Source of the DNA: Lachnospiraceae bacterium
GTDB taxonomy: Bacteria; Bacillota; Clostridia; Lachnospirales; Lachnospiraceae
Assembly (NCBI GenBank): GCA_022845955.1
Contig: AP025576.1
Span: forward strand, 6,634,001-6,698,000
DNA: 64,000 nucleotides
Direction of reading: 5' to 3'
Shown here: in pieces, positions 8,455 through 18,680 of the stretch
Layout: each line of letters opens with the position of its first letter
How positions within the stretch are numbered: position 1 is the first letter of the stretch
The notes under the pieces: generated by a model
Told to the model about the DNA's origin: nothing
The model's input: the letters and a program-made list of their open reading frames with translations, nothing else
The model's database searches: none
Translations under genes and position numbers: made by a program

Positions 8455-10194
8455 TTAAACACCATCACCACAATTTTGTTTTTCATCTTTTATATTATCC
8501 TCATAATCTTTAGCAAATATTGCTTCATTATCTATAATTTTACCCTTAAAATCCGGATCGGATATTAAATCTGAATCACTGGTGAATGTTTGATTCAATA
8601 TCCCTTTATGACTATTAATTGGGTCATCTGAGCCATGCAAATATTCCTTTATTTTTCCTTTAGCGTAAGAATCATATAAGCCCTCACTTTTTAAAACACT
8701 TTTTAAATCGTTCAAATCATTAGCTAGTGCATCACGAGGAGATAAAGATAAATACCGCTCTTTATATTCACTAGATGGCCTTCCATAACTTTGTGTTTTA
8801 CCGTGACGCCCTCCTCTATTATAATATGTAGTTTCAAGTAGCATTGCAAACCCACTGTCAGTATCAACTCCATATCTGGAACTCATATATAAATCTGATG
8901 GCATATGATGAGGAGTCAGGCCAGTTGTTTTTGCTCCTCCAAACGTGCTTGTTAAATTCCCATACACCCCTGATGATAGTTCATCTGGCAAAAACGAACT
9001 TGATTTATATCCACTCGGGTCATAAAATACAATCGGATTGTTTTCGCAATATGCATATAAATTCAGCCCATCTCCACGGTACACATCCTCCTGAAGGAAT
9101 CTTCCCACCACTGGATTATAATACCTGGCCCGCAAGTAATACTGCCCCGTCACCTGGTCATGCTGCTGCCCCGTATACAGTATCCGGTTATGGATATTCT
9201 CTTCTTTACAGCGAAATGCTCCGAAAGCGTCATACTGATAACTGTTCTCTATCCCCTGTCCGGCCTCTGTAATATATGCTGTACTATTCTGCTCGTCCAG
9301 ATGATAAGAATGATATCCCTCCTTTTGCCAACTCGCTGCAACACCATACCCCAGGATATAACGGTTTCTTACAGTATCATTTAGCTCAGACTCCGCCAAT
9401 AACTCCCCATTATAATACAGGAATACGGTACCTTTACCATTTTCAGAGATTCCAGCCCGTAAGTATTCTGCATCATACTGATTTTCCTGTATCTGACCAT
9501 TATTCATAAACGTAGTTGTCTGCTGGTTAAAGGCATTGTAATGATATTCTGTCTTTCCCAGACCATCCGCTTCTTCCAGTATATTACCTTGCAAATCATA
9601 CCGATATTCAACAGATTCCGTGCCTTTTTTACGGCTGATCAACTGGTTTTTGCGATTATAATTATACTCCTCTTTGCCATCACTATCCACCTTTACCAGA
9701 CGATTCCCACACCTGTCATAGATATATTTAACAGGCTTTCCATCATACTTCTCTTCAATCAGCCGGTCCATACAATCATATTGGTACCGAACCACCTGCT
9801 CCTTTATTTTGTCCTCAACTGGCAGGAGGCAGCTTCCTGATTTTAATATACGATTCCCATTTAAGTCATACTCATACCTGAAATCGGAGAAAACAATGCC
9901 CTTCTCGTTCTTGAGTGTAAGCCTGATGATATTATCATCTGTATCATATTCATAGGCTGTATGCATCCCGTTTCCGTGGCGGATTTCCTTGAGCTTTCCT
10001 CCGGCAGTATGGCCGTACCGGACAATTTCTTCTCCATTATCATCACAGATACGTTCCAAACGTCCCAGTCTGTCATAGCCATAATGTACTGTCTTACCGG
10101 ACACGTCCGTTAAGCTCTTCAGGCTTTTATCCGCATGATAGGTACAGGAAATAAGCGTCCGTCCAGAAGATGATTTCTTAATCAAATTGCTCAT
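8455..10194 (-). CDS. Orphan Rhs C-terminal cassette with HNH-like nuclease tip
   Basis: A 579-residue 5'-truncated Rhs. The YD-repeat core opens at LIKKSSSGRTLISCTYHADK, where the sequence breaks into an IS110 remnant, so there is no secretion or VgrG part and no proper start. The conserved end YYLRARYYNPVVGRFLQED and DPSGY (about residue 391) precede a 188-residue variable tip. The tip contains TTGLTPHHMPSDLYM and GGRHGKTQSYG, a His-rich pattern seen in HNH/endonuclease VII-type toxins. The C-terminal ..NCGDGV end is intact. Probably silent unless recombined into a complete Rhs gene. Confidence 0.7.
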   Translation of the reverse strand: MSNLIKKSSSGRTLISCTYHADKSLKSLTDVSGKTVHYGYDRLGRLERICDDNGEEIVRYGHTAGGKLKEIRHGNGMHTAYEYDTDDNIIRLTLKNEKGIVFSDFRYEYDLNGNRILKSGSCLLPVEDKIKEQVVRYQYDCMDRLIEEKYDGKPVKYIYDRCGNRLVKVDSDGKEEYNYNRKNQLISRKKGTESVEYRYDLQGNILEEADGLGKTEYHYNAFNQQTTTFMNNGQIQENQYDAEYLRAGISENGKGTVFLYYNGELLAESELNDTVRNRYILGYGVAASWQKEGYHSYHLDEQNSTAYITEAGQGIENSYQYDAFGAFRCKEENIHNRILYTGQQHDQVTGQYYLRARYYNPVVGRFLQEDVYRGDGLNLYAYCENNPIVFYDPSGYKSSSFLPDELSSGVYGNLTSTFGGAKTTGLTPHHMPSDLYMSSRYGVDTDSGFAMLLETTYYNRGGRHGKTQSYGRPSSEYKERYLSLSPRDALANDLNDLKSVLKSEGLYDSYAKGKIKEYLHGSDDPINSHKGILNQTFTSDSDLISDPDFKGKIIDNEAIFAKDYEDNIKDEKQNCGDGV

Positions 10195-10800
10195 AACAAT
10201 GGCCGCTCAGCAGTTGATCGCCGGGAAAGAAACATTGGCTGCAATGCGTGCAGAGATGACTCGTCTGGACAAGCAATTACCGGAATACGATACCGTGGTG
10301 GCCATGTACGGTGTTAGAGAAATCACCGCTGCACAGCTTATAGCCGAAATCGGCGATGTGCGTCGGTTCCCTCACCGCAGTTCCATTGTTGGTTTTGCCG
10401 GTGTCAATCCAGCCGTTGACGAGTCCGGAAAGCATGTTTCCAAGAGTAATCCGACCACGAAGCGCGGCTCTCCACATCTGCGGAAAACGCTCTACCAAAT
10501 AGTCTGTACATGCCTGAAAAAAGCTCCCACAGACGAACCGGTGTACCAGTTCCTGAACAAGAAGCGTGCCGAAGGCAAGCCCTACTTTGTCTACATGACC
10601 GCTACGCAGAACAAGTTCCTGCGAATCTATTACGCCCGTGTGAAAGAATGCCTGGAGGCATTTGATACCAAGAACGCACCCCAAGCGTAAACAAACTCCT
10701 AAACCCATGTCTCCGGCTGGCGAAGCTATTTCTCCAGTCTGTATTGTTATGTCCTTCTTCCGCTCCGCAAAAATTGTGGAGCGTTTTCTCATTTTAGGGC
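10187..10800 (+). mobile_element. IS110-family remnant (C-terminal transposase part)
   Basis: A plus-strand frame at 10187-10690 encodes the last 160 or so residues of an IS110/IS116/IS902 transposase. The order VVAMYGVREITAAQLIAEIGD, FPHRSSIVGFAGVNPAVDESG and KRGSPHLRKTLYQIV is the Transposase_20 domain. The DEDD catalytic N-terminal half is missing and the left side joins Rhs sequence directly, so the element is dead. Some non-coding IS end sequence follows to about 10800. Its arrival split the orphan Rhs here from upstream Rhs core. Confidence 0.85.
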
Positions 10801-10807
10801 TTGACTT

Positions 10808-11653
10808 TTATTTGCAGGACTCCTTACCTGATATTTTATGATTACTTCTACCCCAACTATATACTTTCAAAAAATCTTCATTGGACAAATTCTTCTTAAG
10901 CCATTGTAATGCAAGTTCAATTGGTTCATTAGTTTCTTTTTCCCAACATTTCCATATGCATCGGTATGCCTTTTTAGTTCTATTATCATACATTCCTACT
11001 TTATCAAGAAGAATCTCTAATGCCACCTTTAATATCTCTAACTTCTGATTCGGATCAGATATATTCTGCGCTTTTTCAATATTCATTTCAGCTACTTGTA
11101 CACTGTCTTCACCATACCAATCTTTAGCTTTATCAATTCCCTTTTGAATCCAAATCTTCGCCTCATCAGATTTACCAGACGCATTGTTAATAAATGCCAA
11201 ATACTTCATTATCTGAATAACACTATCAGATGCAGTGATTGCTTCTATTCTTGGATCATTTAAAACAGTGAGTCCACATGCTAAACCTTTATCCAATTCA
11301 TCAGATAAGTAGTAATTTGTTATCATCACTTCATAGATATATAAAACATCTTTATAAGAACAATTATTTTTTTCTTTGATTTTTAAAGCTTTTTCACAAT
11401 ATAGTAAGGATTTTTTATATTCCCCTCCCCTTAATAATATTTCTGACATTTCAGCATAGAAATCACATAATCTGGGATTATCTTTCCCATAAAACTTTTC
11501 GCGAATTGATAGTCCTTGTTTTTTCCAATAAATTGATTCTCTGTCGCTGGTACTCCATTTTGAAATATCATCACACAGTTCAGCATTTTTTAACATATCA
11601 TCGCTTTTTTCACTTTCATATCTACTATTATTCTGTTGTCTTTCATTTTGCAT
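10808..11653 (-). CDS. TPR-repeat protein, candidate immunity protein
   Basis: A 281-residue protein built of tetratricopeptide-like helix pairs (LCDFYAEMSEILLRGGEYKK, SLLYCEKALKIKEKNN, VMITNYYLSDELDKGLACGL, YLAFINNASGKSDEAKIW). No signal peptide, so cytoplasmic. It lies 99 bases downstream of an orphan Rhs tip. TPR proteins are a known kind of immunity protein in Rhs loci. The ribosome site is weak: an AAAGGAG lies about 30 bases upstream beside a 2-codon ATG-TAT-TAA. Function inferred from position. Confidence 0.55.
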   Translation of the reverse strand: MQNERQQNNSRYESEKSDDMLKNAELCDDISKWSTSDRESIYWKKQGLSIREKFYGKDNPRLCDFYAEMSEILLRGGEYKKSLLYCEKALKIKEKNNCSYKDVLYIYEVMITNYYLSDELDKGLACGLTVLNDPRIEAITASDSVIQIMKYLAFINNASGKSDEAKIWIQKGIDKAKDWYGEDSVQVAEMNIEKAQNISDPNQKLEILKVALEILLDKVGMYDNRTKKAYRCIWKCWEKETNEPIELALQWLKKNLSNEDFLKVYSWGRSNHKISGKESCK

Positions 11654-11752
11654 ATGATACTTGTATATGCATTAATACATATACGCTCCTTTCTAAATAG
11701 GGTATCTAACTTCATAAACATCTACAAATTCATAATATCTTTGACAAATCTT

Positions 11753-14236
11753 TTATTTCGGGCACATATTTTCATCTGAATCATTTTTATCTTTATCCTT
11801 TTTCATATCAGGATACACATCTTCCACATCTCTGAGCGGAGTTCCCGGATCATCATATGTCATATTCAACCTTGCACCATCTGATTTATTAATTGAAGCC
11901 AGCTCTAAATAATACTGGTCTGAGTCATGCATAAAATCATATCCCTCTTGTGATTTCGCTCCATATTGTTTTAAATCTGTATTCCATGCTACTACAGCAT
12001 CTTTATAAGGTTCTCCGGTTTTTGGATTAATACCATGACTATCATAATTCTTATGTGACATATTCGCGCTACTAACAGGATAATAATTACCATCACTTTG
12101 TGACTTAAATTCCATTTTATCTGTCATTGACTTCGTAATTTTTATATTCATAAAACCTTGATTTTCAATCATTGATTGCATTTTAGGGCTTAGTCCTGAA
12201 ATTCTTAATGTACCATTATCATATGCATCTTGCAATACCTGTTTACCAACTCTTGAACCTATTTTTGGAGTTCCACCTAAATAAGTTTGGCGTCTTCCAG
12301 CTTCTCCCATTGGGTCATAATATATCACAGGATTGTTCGCGCAGTAAGCATAAAGGTTCAGCCCATCCCCCCGATACAAATCCTCTTGCACAAATCGTCC
12401 AATCGCCGAATTATAATACCTAGCTCGCAAATAATACTGTCTGGTTATTGAGTCAAACTGTTGCCCTGTATATAGTATTCGATTATAAATACTTTCTGTT
12501 TTGCTTTTGATTACTCCAAAAGCATCATACTGGTAACTATTTTCTACCCTCTGGTCTGAATCTGTAATATATGCTGTACTATTCTGCTCGTCCAGATGAT
12601 AAGAATGATATCCCTCCTTTTGCCAACTCCCTGCAACACCATACCCCAGGATATAACGGTTTCTTACAGTATCATTTAGCTCAGACTCCGCCAATAACTC
12701 CCCATTATAATACAGGAACCTGGAGCTGCATCCATTTTCAGATACTTCTGCACGCAAGAATTCCGCATCATACCAGTTTTCCTGTATCTGACCATTATTC
12801 ATAAACGTGGTTGTCTGCTGGTTAAAGGCATTGTAACCGTATTCCGTTTTCCCACGGTTACTCGCTTCTTCCAGTATATTACCTTGTAAATCATACCGGT
12901 ATTCAACAGATTCCGTGCCTTTTTTACGACTGATTAACTGGTTTTTTCGATTATAATGATACTCCTCTTTGCCATCACTATCCACCCTTACCAGACGATT
13001 CCCACACCTGTCATAGATATATTCGACAGGCTTTCCATCATATTGTTCTTCCATCAGCCGGTCCATACAATCATATCGGTACCGAACCACCTGCTCCTTT
13101 ATTTTGTCCTCAACTGGCAGGAGGCAGCTTCCTGATTTTAATATACGATTCCCATTTAAGTCATACTCATACCTGAAATCGGAGAAAACAATGCCCTTCT
13201 CGTTCTTGAGTGTAAGCCTGATGATATTATCATCTGTATCATATTCATAGGCTGTATGCATCCCGTTTCCGTGGCGGATCTCTTTAAGCTTCCCTCCAGC
13301 TGTATGGCCGTACCGGACAATTTCATCTCCATTATCATCACAGATACGTTCCAAACGTCCCAGGCTGTCATAGCCATAATGTACTGTCTTACCGGACACA
13401 TCTGTTAAGCTCTTCAGGCTTTTATCCGCATGATAGGTACAGGAAATAAGCGTCCGGCCAGAAGATGATTTCTTAATCAGCTTCCCGTCCGGCCGGTACT
13501 CATATGTATAGCAGAATCCTCCGGCTACCGCCTTTTTTACGTTCCCAATCCCATCATACTCCCAGGAACGGCTTACTTCATTCTCTCCCATGTGGTCGCA
13601 GGCCCGCTCCAATACAGGTCTCCCGTCCACGTTATAGGTCGTCCGTACCTGGTTCCCAATCCGGTCCTCATGGAATATCCTGCGTCCTTCCCGATCATAA
13701 CGGAAGGTCTCGCTGTTCCCTTCCTGGTCTATGATCTCGCAGACCTTACCCTGGCTGTTATACCGGTAGGTAATGACGCCGCCGTTGGCATCCGTGGTAC
13801 TGGTGACATGGCCGGCATAATCATAGGTAAAGTTCTCCTTCCCTCCCTCTGCCGTCTCAATCTGATGTACCCGTCCCCAGGGGTCCATATGATAGCCTGT
13901 CTGATTCTGGTTTCCGTCCTGGATTCCGGTAATCCTGCCTCTGGCATCATACGTGTACACCTGAGCCGCCCGGTCTGCCTGTTGGCTCCTGGCGGTGCGG
14001 ATTTCCTGCTGCATCCCATTGATTCCATAGGAATATTCCAGTTCATTTCCGTCTGCAAACTGGCTGTGCATCAGCTTTCCATCTGTCCGATAGAGGTGCT
14101 TTTCCTGCAGGGTTCCCTCACTGTCTGTCTCCGTATGCACTGATAAGAACAGGCACAGAACCAGTACAACAGTAACTGTTATTTTATACTCTCCTGCCAT
14201 AGACTCATTGGTTGTCCAGTTCCCCACGCTACTCAA
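11753..14236 (-). CDS. Orphan Rhs C-terminal cassette with uncertain nuclease-like tip
   Basis: An 827-residue truncated Rhs. The first 45 residues are a scrambled join: MAGEYKITVT matches an internal piece of the main Rhs (MAGEHKIAVT), then a short hydrophobic filler leads into TETDSEGTLQEKHLYRTDG. From there the YD core runs unbroken to YYDPMGE (about residue 644). The variable tip of about 183 residues has GSRVGKQVLQDAYDNGTLRI and YYPVSSANMSHKNYDSHGIN. The SHK motif and the surrounding charged residues suggest an HNH/GH-E-like nuclease, but this is weak. The hydrophobic start could look like a signal peptide by accident. Confidence 0.65.
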   Translation of the reverse strand: MSSVGNWTTNESMAGEYKITVTVVLVLCLFLSVHTETDSEGTLQEKHLYRTDGKLMHSQFADGNELEYSYGINGMQQEIRTARSQQADRAAQVYTYDARGRITGIQDGNQNQTGYHMDPWGRVHQIETAEGGKENFTYDYAGHVTSTTDANGGVITYRYNSQGKVCEIIDQEGNSETFRYDREGRRIFHEDRIGNQVRTTYNVDGRPVLERACDHMGENEVSRSWEYDGIGNVKKAVAGGFCYTYEYRPDGKLIKKSSSGRTLISCTYHADKSLKSLTDVSGKTVHYGYDSLGRLERICDDNGDEIVRYGHTAGGKLKEIRHGNGMHTAYEYDTDDNIIRLTLKNEKGIVFSDFRYEYDLNGNRILKSGSCLLPVEDKIKEQVVRYRYDCMDRLMEEQYDGKPVEYIYDRCGNRLVRVDSDGKEEYHYNRKNQLISRKKGTESVEYRYDLQGNILEEASNRGKTEYGYNAFNQQTTTFMNNGQIQENWYDAEFLRAEVSENGCSSRFLYYNGELLAESELNDTVRNRYILGYGVAGSWQKEGYHSYHLDEQNSTAYITDSDQRVENSYQYDAFGVIKSKTESIYNRILYTGQQFDSITRQYYLRARYYNSAIGRFVQEDLYRGDGLNLYAYCANNPVIYYDPMGEAGRRQTYLGGTPKIGSRVGKQVLQDAYDNGTLRISGLSPKMQSMIENQGFMNIKITKSMTDKMEFKSQSDGNYYPVSSANMSHKNYDSHGINPKTGEPYKDAVVAWNTDLKQYGAKSQEGYDFMHDSDQYYLELASINKSDGARLNMTYDDPGTPLRDVEDVYPDMKKDKDKNDSDENMCPK

Positions 14237-14290
14237 TCCTATAAAACTATAAATGATTTACGATTCCAAACTTACTCACATTCAATCTTA

Positions 14291-15307
14291 CTATTCATTC
14301 ATAAATTGATAAAATTCTTTGATATCCGTAGTATCATTTAATAATTGATAAATTTCAATCATATCTTCAGAAGATAAGTATTCTCTTATATAAACATTGA
14401 GCAAAATATTATCATTAAAAAAATGACATTCCCTTAAATACTTCATGCATCTTATATAGACTTGGATAAGTCTTTCTTTAAACTTATATTTTTCGTCCGG
14501 ATCATCTAAAGATTTTATAAAGCTGTTTATAGAGATATTAATTTCCGCAACTCTCTCATCATTGATATCCCAAATATCCCAATTTTCTTCAGAATATTTA
14601 GTCTCCAAATCATTGCCTTGCCTTAATAAATCTTCCTCAGTATTGGCTACAAAGAACATTGATTCAAATGAATCCGTATTTGATATACTAAAAGCATAAA
14701 TATGTTCTTCTTTATGTTCCTTGCACATTTTTTCAAAGATATACTTAATGCAATCTATCAACTCGCTTTCATATTCTATTAATGAAAAATCCTCTGCCTT
14801 TAATCCATTGCTCGTGCGGTTTTTATCAAAATCCAACTTTTCTATTACATCATTGTGGCCAAGGTCAGTCAACTGTTTAGCTAATTTGTTGATTAACTCC
14901 GTTTTTTTAGAACTATCTAAATTTTTCAACTCATAATCCAGCCAAAATTTTATCATTGGATAATTCCCATATTGAGCATGATAAAAAAGTGGATTTTTAC
15001 GGTCTTCAATATCAATTATGGGTTCCATACCATATGACATTAACAACAAAGCTATTTCTGGTGTCCATGCACAAGTTAGAGCGGTTCCGTAATTGCCGCT
15101 TGCCGGGCTTACAACTGAACTATCTATTCCTAAATCCAATAAAATTTTAGTGAATTCTAAACTTTGATATTTTGCGGCATCATGTAGCAGCGTTCCTCCA
15201 GATCTTGTTTTATAATTAATTAACTCTGGATATTTTTCAAGAATATCTTCTGCTAATACTATATCCTTATTAATAAGTGCATGTTTAATTTCATCTAATA
15301 ATTGCAT
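14291..15307 (-). CDS. Ankyrin-repeat plus DUF4303-like immunity protein
   Basis: A protein of about 338 residues. The first 140 residues hold ankyrin repeats (GGTLLHDAAKYQSLEFTKIL, ALTCAWTPEIALLLMSYG, NPLFYHAQYGNYPMIKFW). The rest resembles the DUF4303 immunity domain (EEHIYAFSISNTDSFESMFF, ..NTEEDLLRQG.., ENWDIWDIND). I prefer the ATG at 15307, which has GGAGAG ten bases upstream, to the ATG at 15325. It follows the AHH-nuclease orphan Rhs and is its likely immunity protein. Confidence 0.65.
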   Translation of the reverse strand: MQLLDEIKHALINKDIVLAEDILEKYPELINYKTRSGGTLLHDAAKYQSLEFTKILLDLGIDSSVVSPASGNYGTALTCAWTPEIALLLMSYGMEPIIDIEDRKNPLFYHAQYGNYPMIKFWLDYELKNLDSSKKTELINKLAKQLTDLGHNDVIEKLDFDKNRTSNGLKAEDFSLIEYESELIDCIKYIFEKMCKEHKEEHIYAFSISNTDSFESMFFVANTEEDLLRQGNDLETKYSEENWDIWDINDERVAEINISINSFIKSLDDPDEKYKFKERLIQVYIRCMKYLRECHFFNDNILLNVYIREYLSSEDMIEIYQLLNDTTDIKEFYQFMNE

Positions 15308-15364
15308 AACTAATTTTCTCTCCATAATATGTTTGTGTGACTATTTCACACATCTCCTTCTACT

Positions 15365-18184
15365 TTAATTTTTATTCTCACATGCTGAATCATTTTTTTT
15401 CTTTTCCTTTTCGGTACCCCTTACAGAATCTTCTTGTTGATATCTTCTAGTTAATTCTATAACCTCTTCTCTAGTTCCACCATTTAGTTTCAATTCCTCC
15501 AACTCTTTTAAATATGATTCAAGTTGCGCAGTAGCATGTTGTCCTTTCACTCTATTTGGAGCCCAACACAATACTTCTTCTCCATAAATGGGGTCTATTT
15601 CAAAATCCACCAAAATATCTTGAATTTTATCAACAGTAGGCTGCTGATTTACCTTCCCTTTTTTATAAGGAAAATGATGTGCATGGGGATCAACCATCCA
15701 ATCTGGCGGATCTCCATATAATGATCGAACTCTTTCATTATAATTCAAGGCATTAATATCAGGATAATTGTATTGTCCTTTTTTAAAAGGTACTACAGGA
15801 GCCTTACCATAACCACTAGGATCATAATATATTACAGAATTGTTTTCGCAATATACATACAGGTTCAAACCATCTCCACGATATACATCCTCTTGTAGGA
15901 ACCTTCCCAAAACCGGATTATAATATCTCGCTCTTAGATAATGCTGCCCTGTCACCTGGTCATACTGCTGGCCTGTATACAAAATCCGATTATAAACATT
16001 CTCATTCTTTTCTCGGATTACTCCAAAAGCATCATACTGGTAACTATTTTCTATCCTCCGGCCTGAATCTGTAATGTATGCTGTACTGTTCTGCTCATCC
16101 AGATGATAAGAATGATATCCCTCCTTCTGCCAACTCGCTGCAACACCATACCCCAGGATATAACGGTTTCTTACAGTATCATTCAGCTCAGACTCTGCCA
16201 ATAACTCCCCATTATAATACAGGAACCTGGATCTGCATCCATTTTCAGCTACTTCTGCTCGCAAGAATTCCGCATCATACCAGTTTTCCTGAGCCCCACC
16301 ATCTTTCATAAGTACAAACGTCTGTTGATTAAAGGCATTATAATAATATTCTGTCTTTCCCCGACCGTCCACTTCTTCCAGTATATTACCTTGTAAATCA
16401 TACCGGTACTCAACAGATTCCGTGCCTTTTTTATGGCTGATTAACTGGTTTTTTCGATTATAATTATACTCCTCTTTGCCATCACTATCCACCTTTACCA
16501 GACGATTCCCACACCTGTCATAGATATATTTAACAGGTTTTCCATCATACTTCTCTTCAATCAGCCGGTCCATACTATCATACTGATATCGAATTACCTG
16601 TTCCTTTATGTTTTCTTCGCCTGGCAGGATACTGCTCCCCGATTTTAATACCCGGTTTCCATTCCAATCATACTCATATCTGAAGTCGGAGAAAACTATG
16701 CCTTCCTCGTTCTTGAGTGTAAGCCTGATGATGTTGTCATCCGTATCATATTCATAGATGGTGTGCATCCCGTTTCCGTGGCGGATCTCTTTAAGCTTCC
16801 CTCCAGCTGTATGGCCGTACCGGACAATTTCATCTCCATTATCATCACAGATACGTTCCAAACGTCCCAGGCTGTCATAGCCATAATGTACGGTCTTACC
16901 GGATACGTCTGTCAAGCTCTTCAGGCTCTTATCCGCATGATAGGTGCAGGAAATAAGCGTCCGTCCAGAAGATGATTTCTTAATCAGCTTCCCGTCCGGC
17001 CGGTACTCATATGTATAGCAGATTCCTCCGGCTACCGCCTTTTTTATGTTCCCTATCCCATCATACTCCCAGGAACGGCTTACTTCATTCTCTCCCATGT
17101 AGTCGCAGGCCCGTTCCAATACAGGTCTCCCGTCCACGTTATAGGTCGTCCGGACCTGGTTCCCAATCCGGTCCTCATGGAGTATCCTGCGTCCTTCCCG
17201 GTCATACCGGAAGGTCTCGCTGTTCCCTTCCTGGTCTATGATCTCGCAGACCTTACCCTGGCTGTTATACCGGTAGGTAATGACGCCGCCGTTGGCATCC
17301 GTGGTACTGGTAATATGGCCGGTATAATCATAGGTAAAGTTCTCCTTTCCTCCCTCTGCCGTCTCAATCTGATGTACCCGTCCCCAGGGGTCCATATGGT
17401 AGCCTGTCTGATTCTGGTTTCCGTCCTGGATTCCGGTAATCCTGCCTCTGGCATCATACGTGTACACCTGGGCCGCCCGGTCTGCCCGTTGGCTCCTGGC
17501 GGTACGGATTTCCTGCTGCAGCCCATTGATTCCATAGGAATATTCCAGTTCATTTCCGTCTGCAAACTGGCTGTGCATCAGCTTCCCATCTGTCCGATAG
17601 AGGTGCTTTTCCTGCAGGGTTCCCTCACTGTCTGTCTCCGTTACCAGGTTTCCACGGTAATCGTAAGCATAAGCATATGACCAATCCAATTCGGCTCCAG
17701 CTAAAGCCTCCTTCAACAGGCGGTCATTCTTATCATATTCATATTGGAAGACCGGACCGAAATAATCATTGGCATGTGTAATACGGTCTTTTAAATCATA
17801 ACTATAGCTGATCTCCCATGGCATCCCGTCTTTGCCTTGACGGATGAGCTTTGTGATGTTTCCGGCCTTGTCATAGTTCACCCTAACGGTACGGTCAATC
17901 CCATTCCGGCGGTCTTCGACCCGTTCTGATATCAGACGGTCCAGGGTGTCATATTCCCGGGTAATTCGGTAACCTTCCGGTGTCTGGGTCAGGATACGGT
18001 TCCCGTTCTCATCATAGCCATACGTGGTAACCGCGGTTCTGTATTCCCCTGCCGCCGGCTCCAGCCCGCTTTCCAGTTCCTCCCGCCGTTCGGTTAAGCG
18101 ACCTGCTTTATTATACACAAAATGAATAACCTGGCGCACCTTCTCGTTTATGGCTTTCTCTTCATAGATCCGGTTCCCCCGCAC
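15365..18184 (-). CDS. Orphan Rhs C-terminal cassette with AHH nuclease tip
   Basis: A 939-residue Rhs lacking the N-terminal VgrG and signal regions. It matches the main Rhs from GNRIYEEKAINEKVRQVIHF onward, and homology stops abruptly just upstream near 18205. The core ends with YYDPSGY near residue 790. The tip of about 150 residues carries DPHAHHFPYKKG and, about 50 residues later, CWAPNRVKGQHATAQLESYL. The AHH motif and distal His fit the AHH-type HNH nuclease family of polymorphic toxins. No good start codon context, so likely silent. Its immunity partner is the ankyrin/DUF4303 gene 57 bases downstream. Confidence 0.75.
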   Translation of the reverse strand: MRGNRIYEEKAINEKVRQVIHFVYNKAGRLTERREELESGLEPAAGEYRTAVTTYGYDENGNRILTQTPEGYRITREYDTLDRLISERVEDRRNGIDRTVRVNYDKAGNITKLIRQGKDGMPWEISYSYDLKDRITHANDYFGPVFQYEYDKNDRLLKEALAGAELDWSYAYAYDYRGNLVTETDSEGTLQEKHLYRTDGKLMHSQFADGNELEYSYGINGLQQEIRTARSQRADRAAQVYTYDARGRITGIQDGNQNQTGYHMDPWGRVHQIETAEGGKENFTYDYTGHITSTTDANGGVITYRYNSQGKVCEIIDQEGNSETFRYDREGRRILHEDRIGNQVRTTYNVDGRPVLERACDYMGENEVSRSWEYDGIGNIKKAVAGGICYTYEYRPDGKLIKKSSSGRTLISCTYHADKSLKSLTDVSGKTVHYGYDSLGRLERICDDNGDEIVRYGHTAGGKLKEIRHGNGMHTIYEYDTDDNIIRLTLKNEEGIVFSDFRYEYDWNGNRVLKSGSSILPGEENIKEQVIRYQYDSMDRLIEEKYDGKPVKYIYDRCGNRLVKVDSDGKEEYNYNRKNQLISHKKGTESVEYRYDLQGNILEEVDGRGKTEYYYNAFNQQTFVLMKDGGAQENWYDAEFLRAEVAENGCRSRFLYYNGELLAESELNDTVRNRYILGYGVAASWQKEGYHSYHLDEQNSTAYITDSGRRIENSYQYDAFGVIREKNENVYNRILYTGQQYDQVTGQHYLRARYYNPVLGRFLQEDVYRGDGLNLYVYCENNSVIYYDPSGYGKAPVVPFKKGQYNYPDINALNYNERVRSLYGDPPDWMVDPHAHHFPYKKGKVNQQPTVDKIQDILVDFEIDPIYGEEVLCWAPNRVKGQHATAQLESYLKELEELKLNGGTREEVIELTRRYQQEDSVRGTEKEKKKNDSACENKN

Positions 18185-18257
18185 GTTATACCGGTACCGG
18201 AAGACGATGCCCGTCCTGGTTGAAGGTATCTATGATCCAGTCCAGAATAATGTTTTA

Positions 18258-18668
18258 TTATTTTCTATAATTCCATGTTAAATCTTCTTCCACAACACCT
18301 TCCATGCAAAAAGTTTTCGCTGCTAACAACACCATATCAATTGTAACACAAATTTCTTCTTCAAAATCTCCTAATTGTCCTCCTGTAACCAAATGCAACA
18401 CTTTATCATTTCTTCCATAAGGATTTACTAAATCGTAGAATGATTCATTATCATCTAGTGTAATATATACATTGTAGAATCCCTCATTTCCTCCACCTAT
18501 ACAAATCAAAGAATCTTCTTCTTCATCAGTAAAAATAACCTGTGTATGTTTTAATCCGTCCAAAGAATATATTAGTTTTTCTACTTCATCCCAAGAGGTT
18601 ACCTGGACTATACCGCCATAATTGATGTTGCTTTTCCACTCATCATATAGAGCCTTTTTTACAATCAT
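18258..18668 (-). CDS. Imm1-like immunity protein for the Rhs deaminase
   Basis: A 136-residue acidic protein, ATG at 18668 after AAGGAG, 12 bases behind the main Rhs gene. The order VTSWDEVEKLIYSLDGLKHT, SLICIGGGNEGFYNVYI and a C-terminal AAKTFCMEGVVEEDLTWNY fits the Imm1 family, which typically ends in a Glu/Leu..W region. Imm1 proteins are established partners of SCP1.201/DddA-type deaminases. The match of immunity family to toxin family supports both calls. It should act in the cytoplasm by binding the toxin. Confidence 0.7.
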   Translation of the reverse strand: MIVKKALYDEWKSNINYGGIVQVTSWDEVEKLIYSLDGLKHTQVIFTDEEEDSLICIGGGNEGFYNVYITLDDNESFYDLVNPYGRNDKVLHLVTGGQLGDFEEEICVTIDMVLLAAKTFCMEGVVEEDLTWNYRK

Positions 18669-18680
18669 ATATTTTCTCCT

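Noticed and set aside
14095-14236. Signal peptide on the 827-aa orphan Rhs
   Set aside because: The hydrophobic start is a product of a scrambled join containing a piece of Rhs core, with no ribosome site.
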